DNA from: Pseudomonas sp. S06B 330
GTDB taxonomy: Bacteria > Pseudomonadota > Gammaproteobacteria > Pseudomonadales > Pseudomonadaceae
Length of the DNA: 64,000 nucleotides
Reading direction: 5' to 3'
Assembly (NCBI RefSeq): GCF_002845275.2
Contig: NZ_CP088149.1
Span: 1,670,501 to 1,734,500 of the forward strand
The position numbers and the translations under genes are program-made. Under the pieces are notes generated by a model, which saw nothing but the letters and a program-made list of their open reading frames with translations, made no database searches and was not told the DNA's origin. Below are positions 40,923-51,800 of the stretch, piece after piece (position 1 is the first letter of the stretch; every line of letters begins with the position of its first letter).

Positions 40923-43190
40923 TCAAAAGCTATAACGCAATCCCAGGTTCACACCATAGGGTTGTTCGATGTGCTTGCCGTTGGCGTATTCCAGATCGAC
41001 ATGCACCTGCAATCCGCTGGCAAGACCCAATGCCAGGCCGGTGCCCAGCTCGCCTCGCGAGCCGGACAGATCATTGTTGAAGCGGTTGTTGTTGACGCTG
41101 ACTTCATTGTTGTTAATGAACTCGTGGGCCAGGGCGCCACGCAGGTAAGGCTGCAGCTTACTGCCATTGTCCAGTTCGAAGGTTTTCCCCACCGTCAGGC
41201 CCGCTTTGCCTAACAGCGAGCGGCTTTGATCGCCATCAGCCTGCAGGTCGCTGCTCAGGTGGAAATCCTCACCTTGGATCAGCACGGCTGACCACTGGGT
41301 GAAGGGTTCGATGAAGTAACCATTGGGCAGCGGAATATGTCGGCCGAACTCGGCGGACAGACCCATGCCGAGGTTGTCATAGTCACCTTTGGCGTGGCTG
41401 CCGTCATTGACCGCGACCTCGGCCTTGTTGTGGAAGCTATTGAGCTTGGCCACAGCATCGAAGTAGTAGCCCGATTCGGCGTCGAGCCAGGTGGTATAGG
41501 CACCGAGGTAATAACTGTCGACCGTGCCGGAGCTACCCTCTTTCAGGTTCAGGTCAGATTGACTGTAGCCGGCCAAAGCACCGATCAACCACTGGCCGTC
41601 GCCCCAGGGCAGACGGCCATCGGCCCCTAGGGACAGACCGTGCTGGTTTTGCTGGTAACCGGTGCCGCTGGCGTCGGCTACGTTGTATTTGTTGCCATAG
41701 CTGCGCATCCACAAGCCAGGCTTACTACCGTTAAAGCGCAGTTCACCCATTCGGCTACGCAATGAGGTCAGCTCGCCATACCAAACGGTTGGCGCCGTGT
41801 TGAACAGTGCCATAACCGTGCGGGTACCTGGGCTGATCGTACGTTTTTCCGGGTCGAGGAACCAGTCAGTTCCACCGTTGCCGTCATCGGTCGAGGATAA
41901 CTCGTAGGACCAGGCGCCGACTGCCACTGCGCGGCCATTGAGAAGGCTGAATTGCGCGTCGCCGGCGGCGGTGTGTACCAGAGTCAACTGTTCAGGTGCG
42001 ACAGGGTCGGTGCCTGAGTCAGCCACGTGCAACTGGAAGTCCCCTGTAGCGTTCTGATTGACGCTCAATCGGTCGTGGTCATTGGTGCTGAAGTCCACGT
42101 TCATAGCGATCACGCCGTTACCGGAGAGGTTGTCGACGTCAAGGGCATAGAAGTTGTTGCCGGTGCCCATGTTGATGGTGCCGCCAGCCATGTTCAGGTT
42201 ACCTAGCCTGGTACTTTCGACCATGTTGTAGGTAGATTGGTTACCGATGTCCAGTTGACTGACATTTACCAGTCGTCCTGTGAATGTTGACTGATTCTGT
42301 AGGTCGAGGGTTGCGTTGCCTCCGGCTTCGACTTCAAAGTCACCGGTCCAGGTAGCCTGCTCCAGGCTCAGGTTGGCGGTGCTGTCGGAGGCGACGCGGA
42401 CGTTGCCATCGAGCTCGCTGCTAAGTACATCAATGTTGGCCGTGGAGGCAGCCTGCACCTGGATCAAAACGCCATCCGCGCCAACCAGGGTCGAACGATT
42501 GCGGATGGCGACCTCGGCATTCACGCCGCCTTCCAGGAGAATTGCCGCGCCCGTGCGTCCTTCGACCCGGGAGCCCTCAAGCACCAGGCGCGGATCCCCC
42601 ACGTCGTCGATATCGCGGACGATGCGCACACCATTGCTTTGGCCGCTGATCTGGCTGTTGGTGGCAATGGCCGCGCCGCCCAGGAGGTTGATACCCCGGC
42701 TGCCGATACCGCTACCGGTAACGGTGGAGTTGGCCAGGGAGAGGGTGCTGGCGCCAGTGACCTGAACGGCATCTTCGCCTCCGGTGATCACGCTGTTGTC
42801 GAGGGTTACCTGTGAGCCTGTCGAGGTGCCTGCCACGCGGTTTATTGACAAGCCCAGGAAATCACCACTGATTCGGGCATTATTGACGGTGGCGGTGCTA
42901 TTGGTCACTTCCAGGCCATCGCTGTTGGTGCCAAGGATCGTACCGCCGTTGACAACCAGATTGGACCCCGATTGTATGAATACGCTGCTGGTGGTCGCTC
43001 CGTTTAAGGTCAAAGAACTGTTGGTGCGGACGGTGTAGTTATCAATCGGCGTGGTTGAATCTATAACCAGGCTCTCGCCATTTTCAACAATAGCAGCTTG
43101 CGTCAAAGGGGCGGCAAGAAACAATGTGCATGTAGCCAGGCTGAGTGGTTTCAATAAAAAATTGGTGCGTGTGGAATTGATTGTATTCAT
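40923..43190 (-). CDS. Autotransporter (type Va) with pectin-lyase-like passenger
   Basis: 755 aa. The signal peptide ends near residue 32 (LATCTLFLAAPLTQAA). The passenger (about 33-470) is rich in Asn/Thr/Ser/Gly with short repeats such as LTVSGNAN-like strand runs (NGGTILGTNSDGLEVTNSTATVNNARISG; LSLANSTVTGSG), typical of a right-handed beta-helix. The C-terminal barrel (about 480-755) begins GLWMRSYGNKYNV, has FIEPFTQWSAV, and ends NLGLRYSF with the Bam signature. No protease motif was seen in the passenger. It is the only classical surface-secretion gene in the island and is divergent from the 1433-aa protein gene. Confidence 0.92.
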   Translation of the reverse strand: MNTINSTRTNFLLKPLSLATCTLFLAAPLTQAAIVENGESLVIDSTTPIDNYTVRTNSSLTLNGATTSSVFIQSGSNLVVNGGTILGTNSDGLEVTNSTATVNNARISGDFLGLSINRVAGTSTGSQVTLDNSVITGGEDAVQVTGASTLSLANSTVTGSGIGSRGINLLGGAAIATNSQISGQSNGVRIVRDIDDVGDPRLVLEGSRVEGRTGAAILLEGGVNAEVAIRNRSTLVGADGVLIQVQAASTANIDVLSSELDGNVRVASDSTANLSLEQATWTGDFEVEAGGNATLDLQNQSTFTGRLVNVSQLDIGNQSTYNMVESTRLGNLNMAGGTINMGTGNNFYALDVDNLSGNGVIAMNVDFSTNDHDRLSVNQNATGDFQLHVADSGTDPVAPEQLTLVHTAAGDAQFSLLNGRAVAVGAWSYELSSTDDGNGGTDWFLDPEKRTISPGTRTVMALFNTAPTVWYGELTSLRSRMGELRFNGSKPGLWMRSYGNKYNVADASGTGYQQNQHGLSLGADGRLPWGDGQWLIGALAGYSQSDLNLKEGSSGTVDSYYLGAYTTWLDAESGYYFDAVAKLNSFHNKAEVAVNDGSHAKGDYDNLGMGLSAEFGRHIPLPNGYFIEPFTQWSAVLIQGEDFHLSSDLQADGDQSRSLLGKAGLTVGKTFELDNGSKLQPYLRGALAHEFINNNEVSVNNNRFNNDLSGSRGELGTGLALGLASGLQVHVDLEYANGKHIEQPYGVNLGLRYSF

Positions 43191-43487
43191 GGAAATAATA
43201 TCCCTGAGTATTTAAAGAGGCTGAGTTTTGCCATGTTAGGCTGGGCGCTTAGAGGCTGTCTGTAGGGGGATTCCTCAACGCTTAAAGTATTTGCCGATCT
43301 TATTGTTGCTTCATTGCATAAGCTCAGCACCTGATATTTTTGTCAGTAGACAAATAATGTAAGGCGTGATTGGTGTTTTTTTGGTGAGTGTTAGATTTGC
43401 TTACCTGATAAAAATGCTAGTTGGAAGCATTGCTAGGCAGGTATCTAATTGCAGCCATCAAACGGTTCGACAAACAGGGTGGCCAGC
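43191..43487. promoter_or_regulatory. Divergent AT-rich region between autotransporter and protein C
   Basis: 297 bp with low GC, containing TATTTTTGTCAG and TAATGTAAG; it must hold the promoters of the two divergent genes. I cannot place their boxes with confidence. AGGGTGG before 43488 is the forward ribosome site. Confidence 0.5.
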
Positions 43488-46400
43488 ATGCAAGTTTCAG
43501 AAGAAAATAAGGAGTTGGATCAAGCGCAAGGTTTGTTTTTAGGGGCAAACCCTATGCAACTGGTAGAACTGGAGATTCCCGGCAAGACCGGGCCGGTTCC
43601 CAGTGGCGAACTGGGCATTAACCTTGCCGCGGCGCGGGAGAATTTTCCGCGTGATGGTTTGCAGTTATTCATTCCGCCCTGGCAGGAAATGGGGGATGGC
43701 GATAGCGTCGCGGTGTTGCTGGGTGATATTCAAGTCGCGAGTAAGCCAATCGCTGCTGACGAGGTCAATACCCGCCAAACCCTGTTCATCGCACCCAACC
43801 GGTTAGCCAATCGCATCACCACGATCAGCTACGTAGTTAGGCGGGTCGGCCAAATGCCGGAGGATTCTGCAGCTACCGACGTACTGATCAAACTCGACCG
43901 TCCTGGCGGGCAGGACCAGAACGGCGACACGCCAGGTCATTCGGAACTGAAACTGAATTTGCCGCAGGAAATCATCGATGGTGGTGTGGATAAGGACGCC
44001 GCCGCGGATGGCGTGCCTGTCACGATTGAACCCTATCCGTTCATGGCCGAGCACGACGAGATCCGTTTGACCTGGGGTGGTCAGTTCGTCAGCCATACCG
44101 TAACCCAGGCTGAGGTCGATCACCCCATCGTTATGACCGTGGATGAGGCAACCATTTTGGCGGCTGGGGACTCCGACGGTGGTGGCCTGGCGGTTGCTTT
44201 TGAGATCTACGACTTGGTGGACAACCAGTCTGAGGATTGGAGTGCCGAGGTTCGCGTGGTGGTTGATACCGGAGGGTCTCGCCTGGATGCGGTGTACGTC
44301 AAAGAAGCCGTCAGCAATATCTTGGATCTTGAACAATTGGGCAGTGCGCCAGTGACGCTGCAGGTCGTCGCTGGGGACTCTAGGATTTTCAATCCCGAGG
44401 ACGAGATCATTGTCAATCTCGCGGGCACCAGCGCCGATGGTGTGGTGGTTGACGTCAGCTATCCACCGAAGGTCGTTGGTCCTCTTGGCATCCTTGAACT
44501 ACCCGTACCTAATGCTGATGTACGGCGCCTGGCCAAGGCTCAAGCAGTGTTCAGTTACCAACTAAAAAAGGCCGATGATGGCACGCTAATGCAAGCCAAG
44601 GGGCGGTTCATCAATATCGTCGGTGAGCCTGCGCAACTGGCCGCGCCGGTAGCGTTGGATGCGTCAGGGGGCAGCCTGGACCCAACATTGCCCACCACCA
44701 CCATTGAAGTGCCCTGGGATGAAACCATGGCTGCCGGCCAGGTGATCGACCTGAAATGGTACGGCACAAAACCTGATCAGACTGTGTACTTTCCAGAGCT
44801 TACGCCCCACGACATCAGCAATAACGAGGAAAACGCTAAGCAACCGATCAAATTTTATGTGGAAGGCAGGCACCTTGTGGCCATCGAAGGTGGGTCGCTG
44901 GAGCTTTCTTATGAGCTGATTAACGAAGAGGGCGTGGTGCGCAGGTCGCTGGCCACGGCGCGCTTCAACATTGGCGAGCCCAGGGCCGAATTGCCGGTGC
45001 CGATTGTGCGGGATGCACCAGGCAATGTGCTCGATCCCGATAAGTTGCCACCCAATGGCACCAGCCTGTATGTCACGCGCTACACCGGCATCGCCATTGG
45101 CGATGAGCTGCATTTCACCTGGAACGGTTCAAAGACCGGACCTTACGAAGATTGGATCAAGATTACCGCGAACAACATCGGCCGCCCCGAGTTTGCCTTG
45201 GTAATACCGCTGGAACAGGTCAAGGGCGATCTGAATGGTACGGTTTCGGCGTCTTACTGGGTCAAGCGTGTCGAAGACGGGAGGGTCAGTCAATCCGATG
45301 TGTTGACCCTGCACATCGGCGAGCAGGCGCAGGTGCTCGATCCGGTGACCATCGCTGAACTGGGCCAGGATAATAAGCTTGACCTTGGGAATGTGGTTAA
45401 CGGGGCCAACGTCACACTGGCCGTTTATCCGCAGATGGGCGTTGGCGATGTTGTCTATCTGGAGTGGACCGATCACCAGGGGTTCGCCTATAAGCCCGCG
45501 GGTAAAGATATCACTGGCAATATGATCGAAAAACCAGTGCCGTTTGTTGTGCCGTACCCCGAGATTCTGAAAAGTCGGGACAACACCGTCACCGTTATCT
45601 GCAGGGTCGCACTGGTTGAGGGCGGGGAGTTGCGCACCGAGGGCCTGACATTTGCCGTCCAGCAAAGTCAAGTGCCAGAGCTTGACCCGGTATCTGTTGC
45701 CGAACTGCAAGATGGCAGCCTTGACCTGCGCAATGTGCGTAACGGGGCGAATGTTCAACTCGCTGCCTACGAAGGGATGGGGGCTGGGGATGTTGTTCAG
45801 CTGGAATGGACTGATGACCAAGGCAATGAGTACAAGCCTGCCGGTAAGCCAATCTCCGGCGGCATGGTCGGTAAGCCTGTGCCTTTTGTCGTGCCCTTTG
45901 CCCAGATTCAGAAAAACCAGGACAACACCGTCAGCGTGATCTGCCGGGTCGCGCTCGTTGAGGACGAGGAATTGCGCACAGCGGTACTGTCCTTTGCCGT
46001 CGCGGAAAGTGCCACACCGCCTTTGGCGGCACCGGTGGTTGCCGAAGCGAACGATGAAGGTGTGATCGATCCCAACGCCGTGACGTTGGGCGCAACGGTG
46101 GTCATCGACGCAACCACCGAGCTTGTGGTTGGCGACAAAGTCAGGGTTGTGGTTCGCGGCACAGTTGCAGATGAGAAGACACACACAGTGACGGTGGCGG
46201 GCGAGCAGCGCTTTACAGTGGCTTATGAGGTGATCAAGGGCAACGAGAATGGCAGCATCGAGGTGCAGTATTACGTGCAGCGTGGTGGTGTCGAGCCGGA
46301 CGAGCCTTCGCCGCCGGCGCAATACGATGTACGCGTGGTAGTCGGTGCCGGGCAGTTGAAAATCTTAGGGGCGCGTTTCAATCGCAGCACCTATCGATCT

Positions 46401-47789
46401 TCGGCTTCACCTCGTTATCTGCAAGCGTTTCACGCGGTCAGCGGCCAGCCAGTGCTGGCAGAGTGGAAGTACTCCACCGATGCCCAATGGGCGGCCGCCA
46501 GTCAATGGCGGGACATTCAGCCTCATTTGCCACTGCAAGTACGTACCGCTGATGACCAATTGACGCTCAACCCGGCCAACATCATTGGCAGTGGTGCCGA
46601 TACCACGGTGACAGGTACCGCCGCGTTTGTCGCCCTGCGTGATGATGGGCGTGTGCGTGGCTGGGGTAACCAGGCCTTTGGTGCCCTCATTCCCTCCACC
46701 ATCAGGACCTACGATGACATCGTTGAGGTGAGTTGCACCACCAGTGCGTACGCCGTGCGGCGGCTCAACGGCAATGTGGTGGTCTGGGGCAATGCAACTA
46801 ACGGTGGCAGCATGGGGGCTGTGTCGCCAGACGGCTTTGCTGCTGTGGCGGCCAACGGTACTGCCTTTGCCGGTATCAAGACTACAGGGCATGTGGTTGC
46901 CTGGGGCGTTGCGGCCTCCGGTGGTACTGTTCCCGCGCCCATTGATGGCCACACCGACATCAAAAAAGTCGTGGGTGCAAGTACCGCGTTTGCTGCTTTG
47001 CGTACTACCGGGCAGGTAGTGGCTTGGGGGAGTGCGGCGACGGGAGGGACGGTTCCAGACCCGGTAAGCGGTCTGACGGACATCGTTGACATCAAAGGTA
47101 ATTTCAAAGCATTTGCTGTCCTGCGCAGTAATGGCACCGTGGTGGCCTGGGGGGATGCCGTTTATGGCGGAAACGCAGATGCAGTGGCCGATTACACCGA
47201 CATCAGCGAAATCTGTAACGCCAACGCGGGGGCCTTTGTGGCCAAACGCAACACTGGGCATTTGGTCGCTTGGGGCAGCGCTCCTCACGGCGGGGCCTTG
47301 CCGGCGGACATCGCAGCGCTGACCGACATCATTGAAGTGGCGTCGAATTGGCACGTTTTTGCTGCGGTGCGAGCCAATGGTTCGGTGGTTGCCTGGGGGG
47401 GCGTGGCGGCGGAGGGCGGTGTGCCGCCAGATGAAATCGTCAACCTGACCGATGTGGTCCAGGTGACAGGTTCCTCCAAGGCATTCGCCGTGTTGCGGCG
47501 CAATGGCACGGTAATGGCCTGGGGTGACGTCAGCGTAGGTGGATTGATCGCGCCAGAAATGGTACCCGAGTTAGTCAATATCCAGGCGGTATACAGCAAC
47601 ACCCATGGTTTCGTTGCCTTGAGGTCTGATGGCCGCGTGTTGGCGTGGGGGCATGCGCTGGGCGGGGGGGACAACTCCGCAGTGGGTGATCAACTGAATG
47701 GTTTGGTTTCTTATCGAGCATCCGCAGCGGCCCGTGGTCGGGCGCTCAGCGCCCAACGGCTGATCAGTGCGGCGGCGATGGTTGGCTGA
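43488..47789 (+). CDS. Ig-like repeat protein C of the island with RCC1-like beta-propeller
   Basis: 1433 aa, unrecognised as a whole. No signal peptide. Residues about 1-1000 are Ig-like modules of about 100-110 aa; the recurring core is Y-x-x-M-x-x-G-D-x-V-x-L-x-W, then a stretch ending P-V-x-F-x-V-P and Y-x-V-x-R-x-x-x-G. Residues about 1045-1405 are nine RCC1-like units built on F-A-x-x-R-x-N-G-x-V-V-A-W-G (for example FAVLRSNGTVVAWG, FAAVRANGSVVAWG), about 45 aa each, which should close a propeller. The first 600 residues align with the 1445-aa protein (PGHSELKLNLPQEIIDGGVDKDAAADGVPVTI versus PGHSELLRPQVPQDIIDNGVDAEWAASGVPVTI). ATG 43488 is used because AGGGTGG precedes it; TTG 43449 is in frame. 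Confidence 0.85.
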   Translation: MQVSEENKELDQAQGLFLGANPMQLVELEIPGKTGPVPSGELGINLAAARENFPRDGLQLFIPPWQEMGDGDSVAVLLGDIQVASKPIAADEVNTRQTLFIAPNRLANRITTISYVVRRVGQMPEDSAATDVLIKLDRPGGQDQNGDTPGHSELKLNLPQEIIDGGVDKDAAADGVPVTIEPYPFMAEHDEIRLTWGGQFVSHTVTQAEVDHPIVMTVDEATILAAGDSDGGGLAVAFEIYDLVDNQSEDWSAEVRVVVDTGGSRLDAVYVKEAVSNILDLEQLGSAPVTLQVVAGDSRIFNPEDEIIVNLAGTSADGVVVDVSYPPKVVGPLGILELPVPNADVRRLAKAQAVFSYQLKKADDGTLMQAKGRFINIVGEPAQLAAPVALDASGGSLDPTLPTTTIEVPWDETMAAGQVIDLKWYGTKPDQTVYFPELTPHDISNNEENAKQPIKFYVEGRHLVAIEGGSLELSYELINEEGVVRRSLATARFNIGEPRAELPVPIVRDAPGNVLDPDKLPPNGTSLYVTRYTGIAIGDELHFTWNGSKTGPYEDWIKITANNIGRPEFALVIPLEQVKGDLNGTVSASYWVKRVEDGRVSQSDVLTLHIGEQAQVLDPVTIAELGQDNKLDLGNVVNGANVTLAVYPQMGVGDVVYLEWTDHQGFAYKPAGKDITGNMIEKPVPFVVPYPEILKSRDNTVTVICRVALVEGGELRTEGLTFAVQQSQVPELDPVSVAELQDGSLDLRNVRNGANVQLAAYEGMGAGDVVQLEWTDDQGNEYKPAGKPISGGMVGKPVPFVVPFAQIQKNQDNTVSVICRVALVEDEELRTAVLSFAVAESATPPLAAPVVAEANDEGVIDPNAVTLGATVVIDATTELVVGDKVRVVVRGTVADEKTHTVTVAGEQRFTVAYEVIKGNENGSIEVQYYVQRGGVEPDEPSPPAQYDVRVVVGAGQLKILGARFNRSTYRSSASPRYLQAFHAVSGQPVLAEWKYSTDAQWAAASQWRDIQPHLPLQVRTADDQLTLNPANIIGSGADTTVTGTAAFVALRDDGRVRGWGNQAFGALIPSTIRTYDDIVEVSCTTSAYAVRRLNGNVVVWGNATNGGSMGAVSPDGFAAVAANGTAFAGIKTTGHVVAWGVAASGGTVPAPIDGHTDIKKVVGASTAFAALRTTGQVVAWGSAATGGTVPDPVSGLTDIVDIKGNFKAFAVLRSNGTVVAWGDAVYGGNADAVADYTDISEICNANAGAFVAKRNTGHLVAWGSAPHGGALPADIAALTDIIEVASNWHVFAAVRANGSVVAWGGVAAEGGVPPDEIVNLTDVVQVTGSSKAFAVLRRNGTVMAWGDVSVGGLIAPEMVPELVNIQAVYSNTHGFVALRSDGRVLAWGHALGGGDNSAVGDQLNGLVSYRASAAARGRALSAQRLISAAAMVG

Positions 47790-47868
47790 CGTGGGTTGTC
47801 CATGACCAAAGATCCGGTGCATGAACCTGTGCACCGGAAACTTCCAGTGCTTGGTGGGGTGTACAGGT

Positions 47869-48783
47869 ATGACACAGTTCGATACGTTGTTGGTTGAATA
47901 CGAAAAACCGCGCCTAGAGGGCTTCAATGGCGATCAGCTTGACCCGACGCAGCTGCCAGCCGATGGCGTTACGTTGATCGCGCCTCCCGGCAACTTGTCC
48001 CCCCGGGACTATCTGTATTTTTACTTGGATGAGAACCTTCTGGATTGGACCCGTGTACCGGCCAGCGGTGCTGGGGAGGGGGTGGGGGTGCCTGTTGCAA
48101 AGGAAGTGTTCACCGCTCAACAAGGCAAGGTGGTCGAGTTGTACTACCAGGTTGCGACCTCGCCGGAGGGGGGGCGCACTGACTCAGTGAGGTGGCAGTT
48201 GACGTTGGGGAGTCAATTTGAGGGTGAAGTTTTACTGGACCTGAGCGCTCATGATTATCTCGTTTTTGCCGACAAGCCCCCTGCAATGCTGCCTGACTTC
48301 GTCCGTTTTAAGCGCGAGGCCAGTGGTGGCACTGCGCCCTACCGCTATGCCAGCAACGAGCCGAAGGTGGCCACCGTTGATGACGATGGGCAGGTCACTG
48401 CCCTGGCCAATGGCAATTGTGAGATCACCGCCACCGACAGTCAGGAAAAGGTCCAGCGCTACAGCCTCAGGGTCAGCGGTATTCGCCAGGTGCATTTCCT
48501 GACACCCAGCGCAGACTGGGAAGGTATGGGGCGGGTGTGTGAAGAGGCGAATCTTTCACCGCTTTCGCGCAACCGGTTCAAACGTCTGTGGACCATTTAT
48601 TACACTATCACCGGCCCTGTCGCCAGTTACTTGGGGTATCTGGATTATCCCTTCTGGACGTCAGAGCGCCTGGGCGCCGGCACGGCCTATGCGTACGACC
48701 TCAACGGCCATTTCGTTGACGGCAACGTCGGTTCCCTCAGTGAGCGTGAGTATCGGCAAGTGTTGGGCATGGACCCAGATTAA
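47869..48783 (+). CDS. Ig-like protein D of the island with BIG2 and lectin-like tail
   Basis: 304 aa. An Ig-like module (about 1-115) is followed by a BIG2-like domain (about 120-205, with SGGTAPYRYASNEPKVATVDDDGQVTALANGNCEITATDSQ). A tail of about 90 aa with WEGMGRVCEEANL and YPFWTSERLGAGTAYAYDLNG follows. BIG2 plus the W, C and F/Y-W-T-S marks of a C-type-lectin-like fold is the C-terminal design of intimin/invasin. The same BIG2-tail module closes the 1445-aa protein. There is no signal peptide and no inverse-autotransporter barrel. The ATG at 47869 is preferred; an in-frame ATG at 47821 adds 16 residues. It lies 79 bp after C and is probably in the same transcript. Confidence 0.8.
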   Translation: MTQFDTLLVEYEKPRLEGFNGDQLDPTQLPADGVTLIAPPGNLSPRDYLYFYLDENLLDWTRVPASGAGEGVGVPVAKEVFTAQQGKVVELYYQVATSPEGGRTDSVRWQLTLGSQFEGEVLLDLSAHDYLVFADKPPAMLPDFVRFKREASGGTAPYRYASNEPKVATVDDDGQVTALANGNCEITATDSQEKVQRYSLRVSGIRQVHFLTPSADWEGMGRVCEEANLSPLSRNRFKRLWTIYYTITGPVASYLGYLDYPFWTSERLGAGTAYAYDLNGHFVDGNVGSLSEREYRQVLGMDPD

Positions 48784-48869
48784 GTCACAAGCGGCCGGCT
48801 GGTCGGCTTGGCGTCAACAATCTCACCTTTTTAGCTGATCTCGTCTGTTATCTCAGGCAAGGAGTCCCC

Positions 48870-51800
48870 ATGAGAACGTTCAGCGCCCGTCTGTTTCCAC
48901 CTCGTGCTGAGGGGGTAGGCATCCTGGCTCCGCGCCCCCTGTTCATATCTGACATGATCACCCCGGTAGAGCAAGGGGATGGCGGGATCAGTCGTGCCAT
49001 CGTTGAGAGACATCCGGAGGGCGTGCTGACGCTCATCGATCCCTATCTGGAGATGCAGGCGGGTGATCGGCTGACAGTACTCATTGAGGGTGAGTCGGTA
49101 CGGGACTTGACCGTGGAGCTGCCGGACGTCGGTAAGCGGCTGGTCTTCTATCTTGCCAGTGTGCACTTCCAGCCTGAATGGTTGGAGGATATCCACTTCC
49201 AGCTGCTGCGCTTGGGGGCGACGGTGCCGGAAGACTCAGTGCCTTTGCGCTTGCGAATCAAGCTTAACTTGCCGGGCGGTGTCGATAAGGAACCGCACTT
49301 GCCAGGGCACTCGGAACTGCTGCGGCCACAAGTGCCCCAAGACATCATCGACAACGGCGTCGATGCCGAATGGGCGGCCAGTGGGGTTCCGGTCACCATC
49401 GCCAATTACCCTGAGCGGGCCGCCCGCGATACCGTGGTACTGAGTTGGGGCAGTGTGCGCATCCTGCGCTTGATCAGTGAGAGCGAAGCGGCGGGAAGTG
49501 ACCCTGTCGAAGTGCTGGTCGATCAGGATGCCATCCTGGCGGCTGGGGACAGTAATGCACTGGAGTTGCGCTATGAAGTTTTCGATGAAGTGTGGAACTT
49601 TTCCTCCGATGGGTCGCGTTCAACCAAGCTCAAAGTAGAGGCCGGTGCCTGGCGGCTTGAGCCGCCGTTCATCGCCGAAGCCATCGAAGGCAAGATCGAC
49701 CTGATCGGCTTGGGTCCGAACGACGTGACCGTTCAGATCCCGCTGAACGGTGATCCATTTGCAGTAAACGACATCATCGAATTCACCTGGATTGGCACGC
49801 CGAAGATGGGGGCGCCGCTGGTCCATATCGAGTCGGTACAGATCAGCAGCCTGCCGGTGATTCTCGAACTCAAGGTTGCCAACGCCGATATTCGAGCGAT
49901 AGCTGGGGGCACAGGCGACGCTTCTTATGTACTGAGAAAGGCCAACGGTGAGCCGCCGCAGTCCTCCAAGCGTGCCTTCGCCACGGTTGTCGGTGAACTC
50001 TCTGAGCTGCCTGCGCCGTTTATCCAGCAGGCAGTGGGTGCTCTGTTGGACAGCCGGCTCGACTATGCCTGGGTGCTGCTGGGGCCCTACCCAGGTATGG
50101 CCAGCGGCGATGTCGTCAATGTCATCTGGCTAGGCAAGCGGGCAGATGGCAGCGTGTATTTGCACGAGCAGGAGGTGCTGGTCACCGAAAACATGGTCGG
50201 CAAGGCCATCGAGGTTCTGGTGGATGCTGAGCATATAGGGGGGCTCGATGGCGGTACGCTGGAGCTGTACTACCGGGTCAGCAACGATCGGGCGGTGATC
50301 TATGATGTGCGCGAGTCGGCCCGCAGTTACTTTCAGGTGCTGCAATTGCGCCAGGAATTACCGGCACCGGTTGTCGCCGAAGCCGATGGTGACGTACTCG
50401 ACCCCGAAGTAGTCATTCCCAACGGTGCCACCTTGCGAGTCGATTACACCGACACCGAGGCGGGCGATGTGCTCACGTATTACTGGCAAAGTGTCTATGC
50501 CAATGGCACGGCCAGTGACTGGGTACCCATTACCGAGGCCTCAAAGGGACGGCCGGTGGAGTTTCGTATTGCCTCAACGTTGATTGAGGTCTCGCGAGGT
50601 ACCACTATCAGTGCCTTGTACGCACTCAAACGGGGTGACCAGACCCGGTTGTCGGGGGTTCTGGAGCTGTACGTCGGTACGCCCGTACCGATCGCCATCA
50701 GCAGTGTGATCGATAGCTGGGGGCAGGTTGTCAACGGCGGCTTTACCGTCGACACCAGTGTGACCTTGATCGGTACGGCCCGGGCAGCGATGGGGGTTGA
50801 GCTCCTTGATGGTGACACTGTTGTAGGCCAGGCAGGGGCAAACGAGCAAGGCGTGTGGCGTTTCCCGATGCTGGGCCTTGCGCCGCGGCGCTATGACCTT
50901 AAGGCCAAGGCACTGTATGGCAGTGGCACGGAGTCGTCGGTGTGGAGTTTCACGGTGGTTGTCGATGTCGACCCTGTGATTACGGAAGTGGCGGATTCGC
51001 GAGGGGATGTCGCCAATGGTGGTGCCACGGTCGACACCGCAGTGACCCTGACGGGCAACGCCAGCGCGGGTCAGCAGGTTGAGCTGTTCGACGATGCTGT
51101 GACGTGGGGCAGGGTGGACGTTGATGGTCTGGGCAACTGGGTGTTGCCACGCGCAGATCTGGTGATCGGCAGCTACAACCTTATGGCCAAGGCCTGGTAC
51201 GGTGAGGAGCGGGAGTCTGAACTGCGCACTTTCCAAGTGGTGGCTGAGGTCAGCCCGACTATTGTCCATGTGACGGACTCAAGGGGGGAGTTGAATGAGG
51301 GGCAGACAACCGTCGATACCCTCATCATCGTCTCCGGTACCGCCAGTGTCGACCAGGCCCTGGAGGTACTCGACGGGACCGCCGTGCTGGATACCGTGCG
51401 CACCGATGGGCAAGGCAACTGGTCGCTGACGCTCACTGATCTGGCGGTCAAGGCCTACGTCATAACCGCCAGGGCCCTGTATGGAAGCGGGGCGCAATCG
51501 ACCGCGCGCAGATTTAGCGTGGTCGACTATGTGTTTCCCACCCTTGAAAGCGTTAGGGACTCCAGAGGGGAAGTCGCCGATGGCGGTTCCACGGTCGATA
51601 CCTCGGTCAACCTGGCGGGCAAGGCGAGTGCAAACGAACAGGTGGAGATTTTCGACGGGGCGCTGTCCAGGGGCATTGCGTCGGTCAATGGCAACGGTGA
51701 CTGGACCCTACTGCTGAGCAATTTGACGGCCAAGACCTACAGCGTCATGGCCAAGGCACAGTATGGCAATGGTGAGGAGTCGGCTGTGCGCACCTTCACC

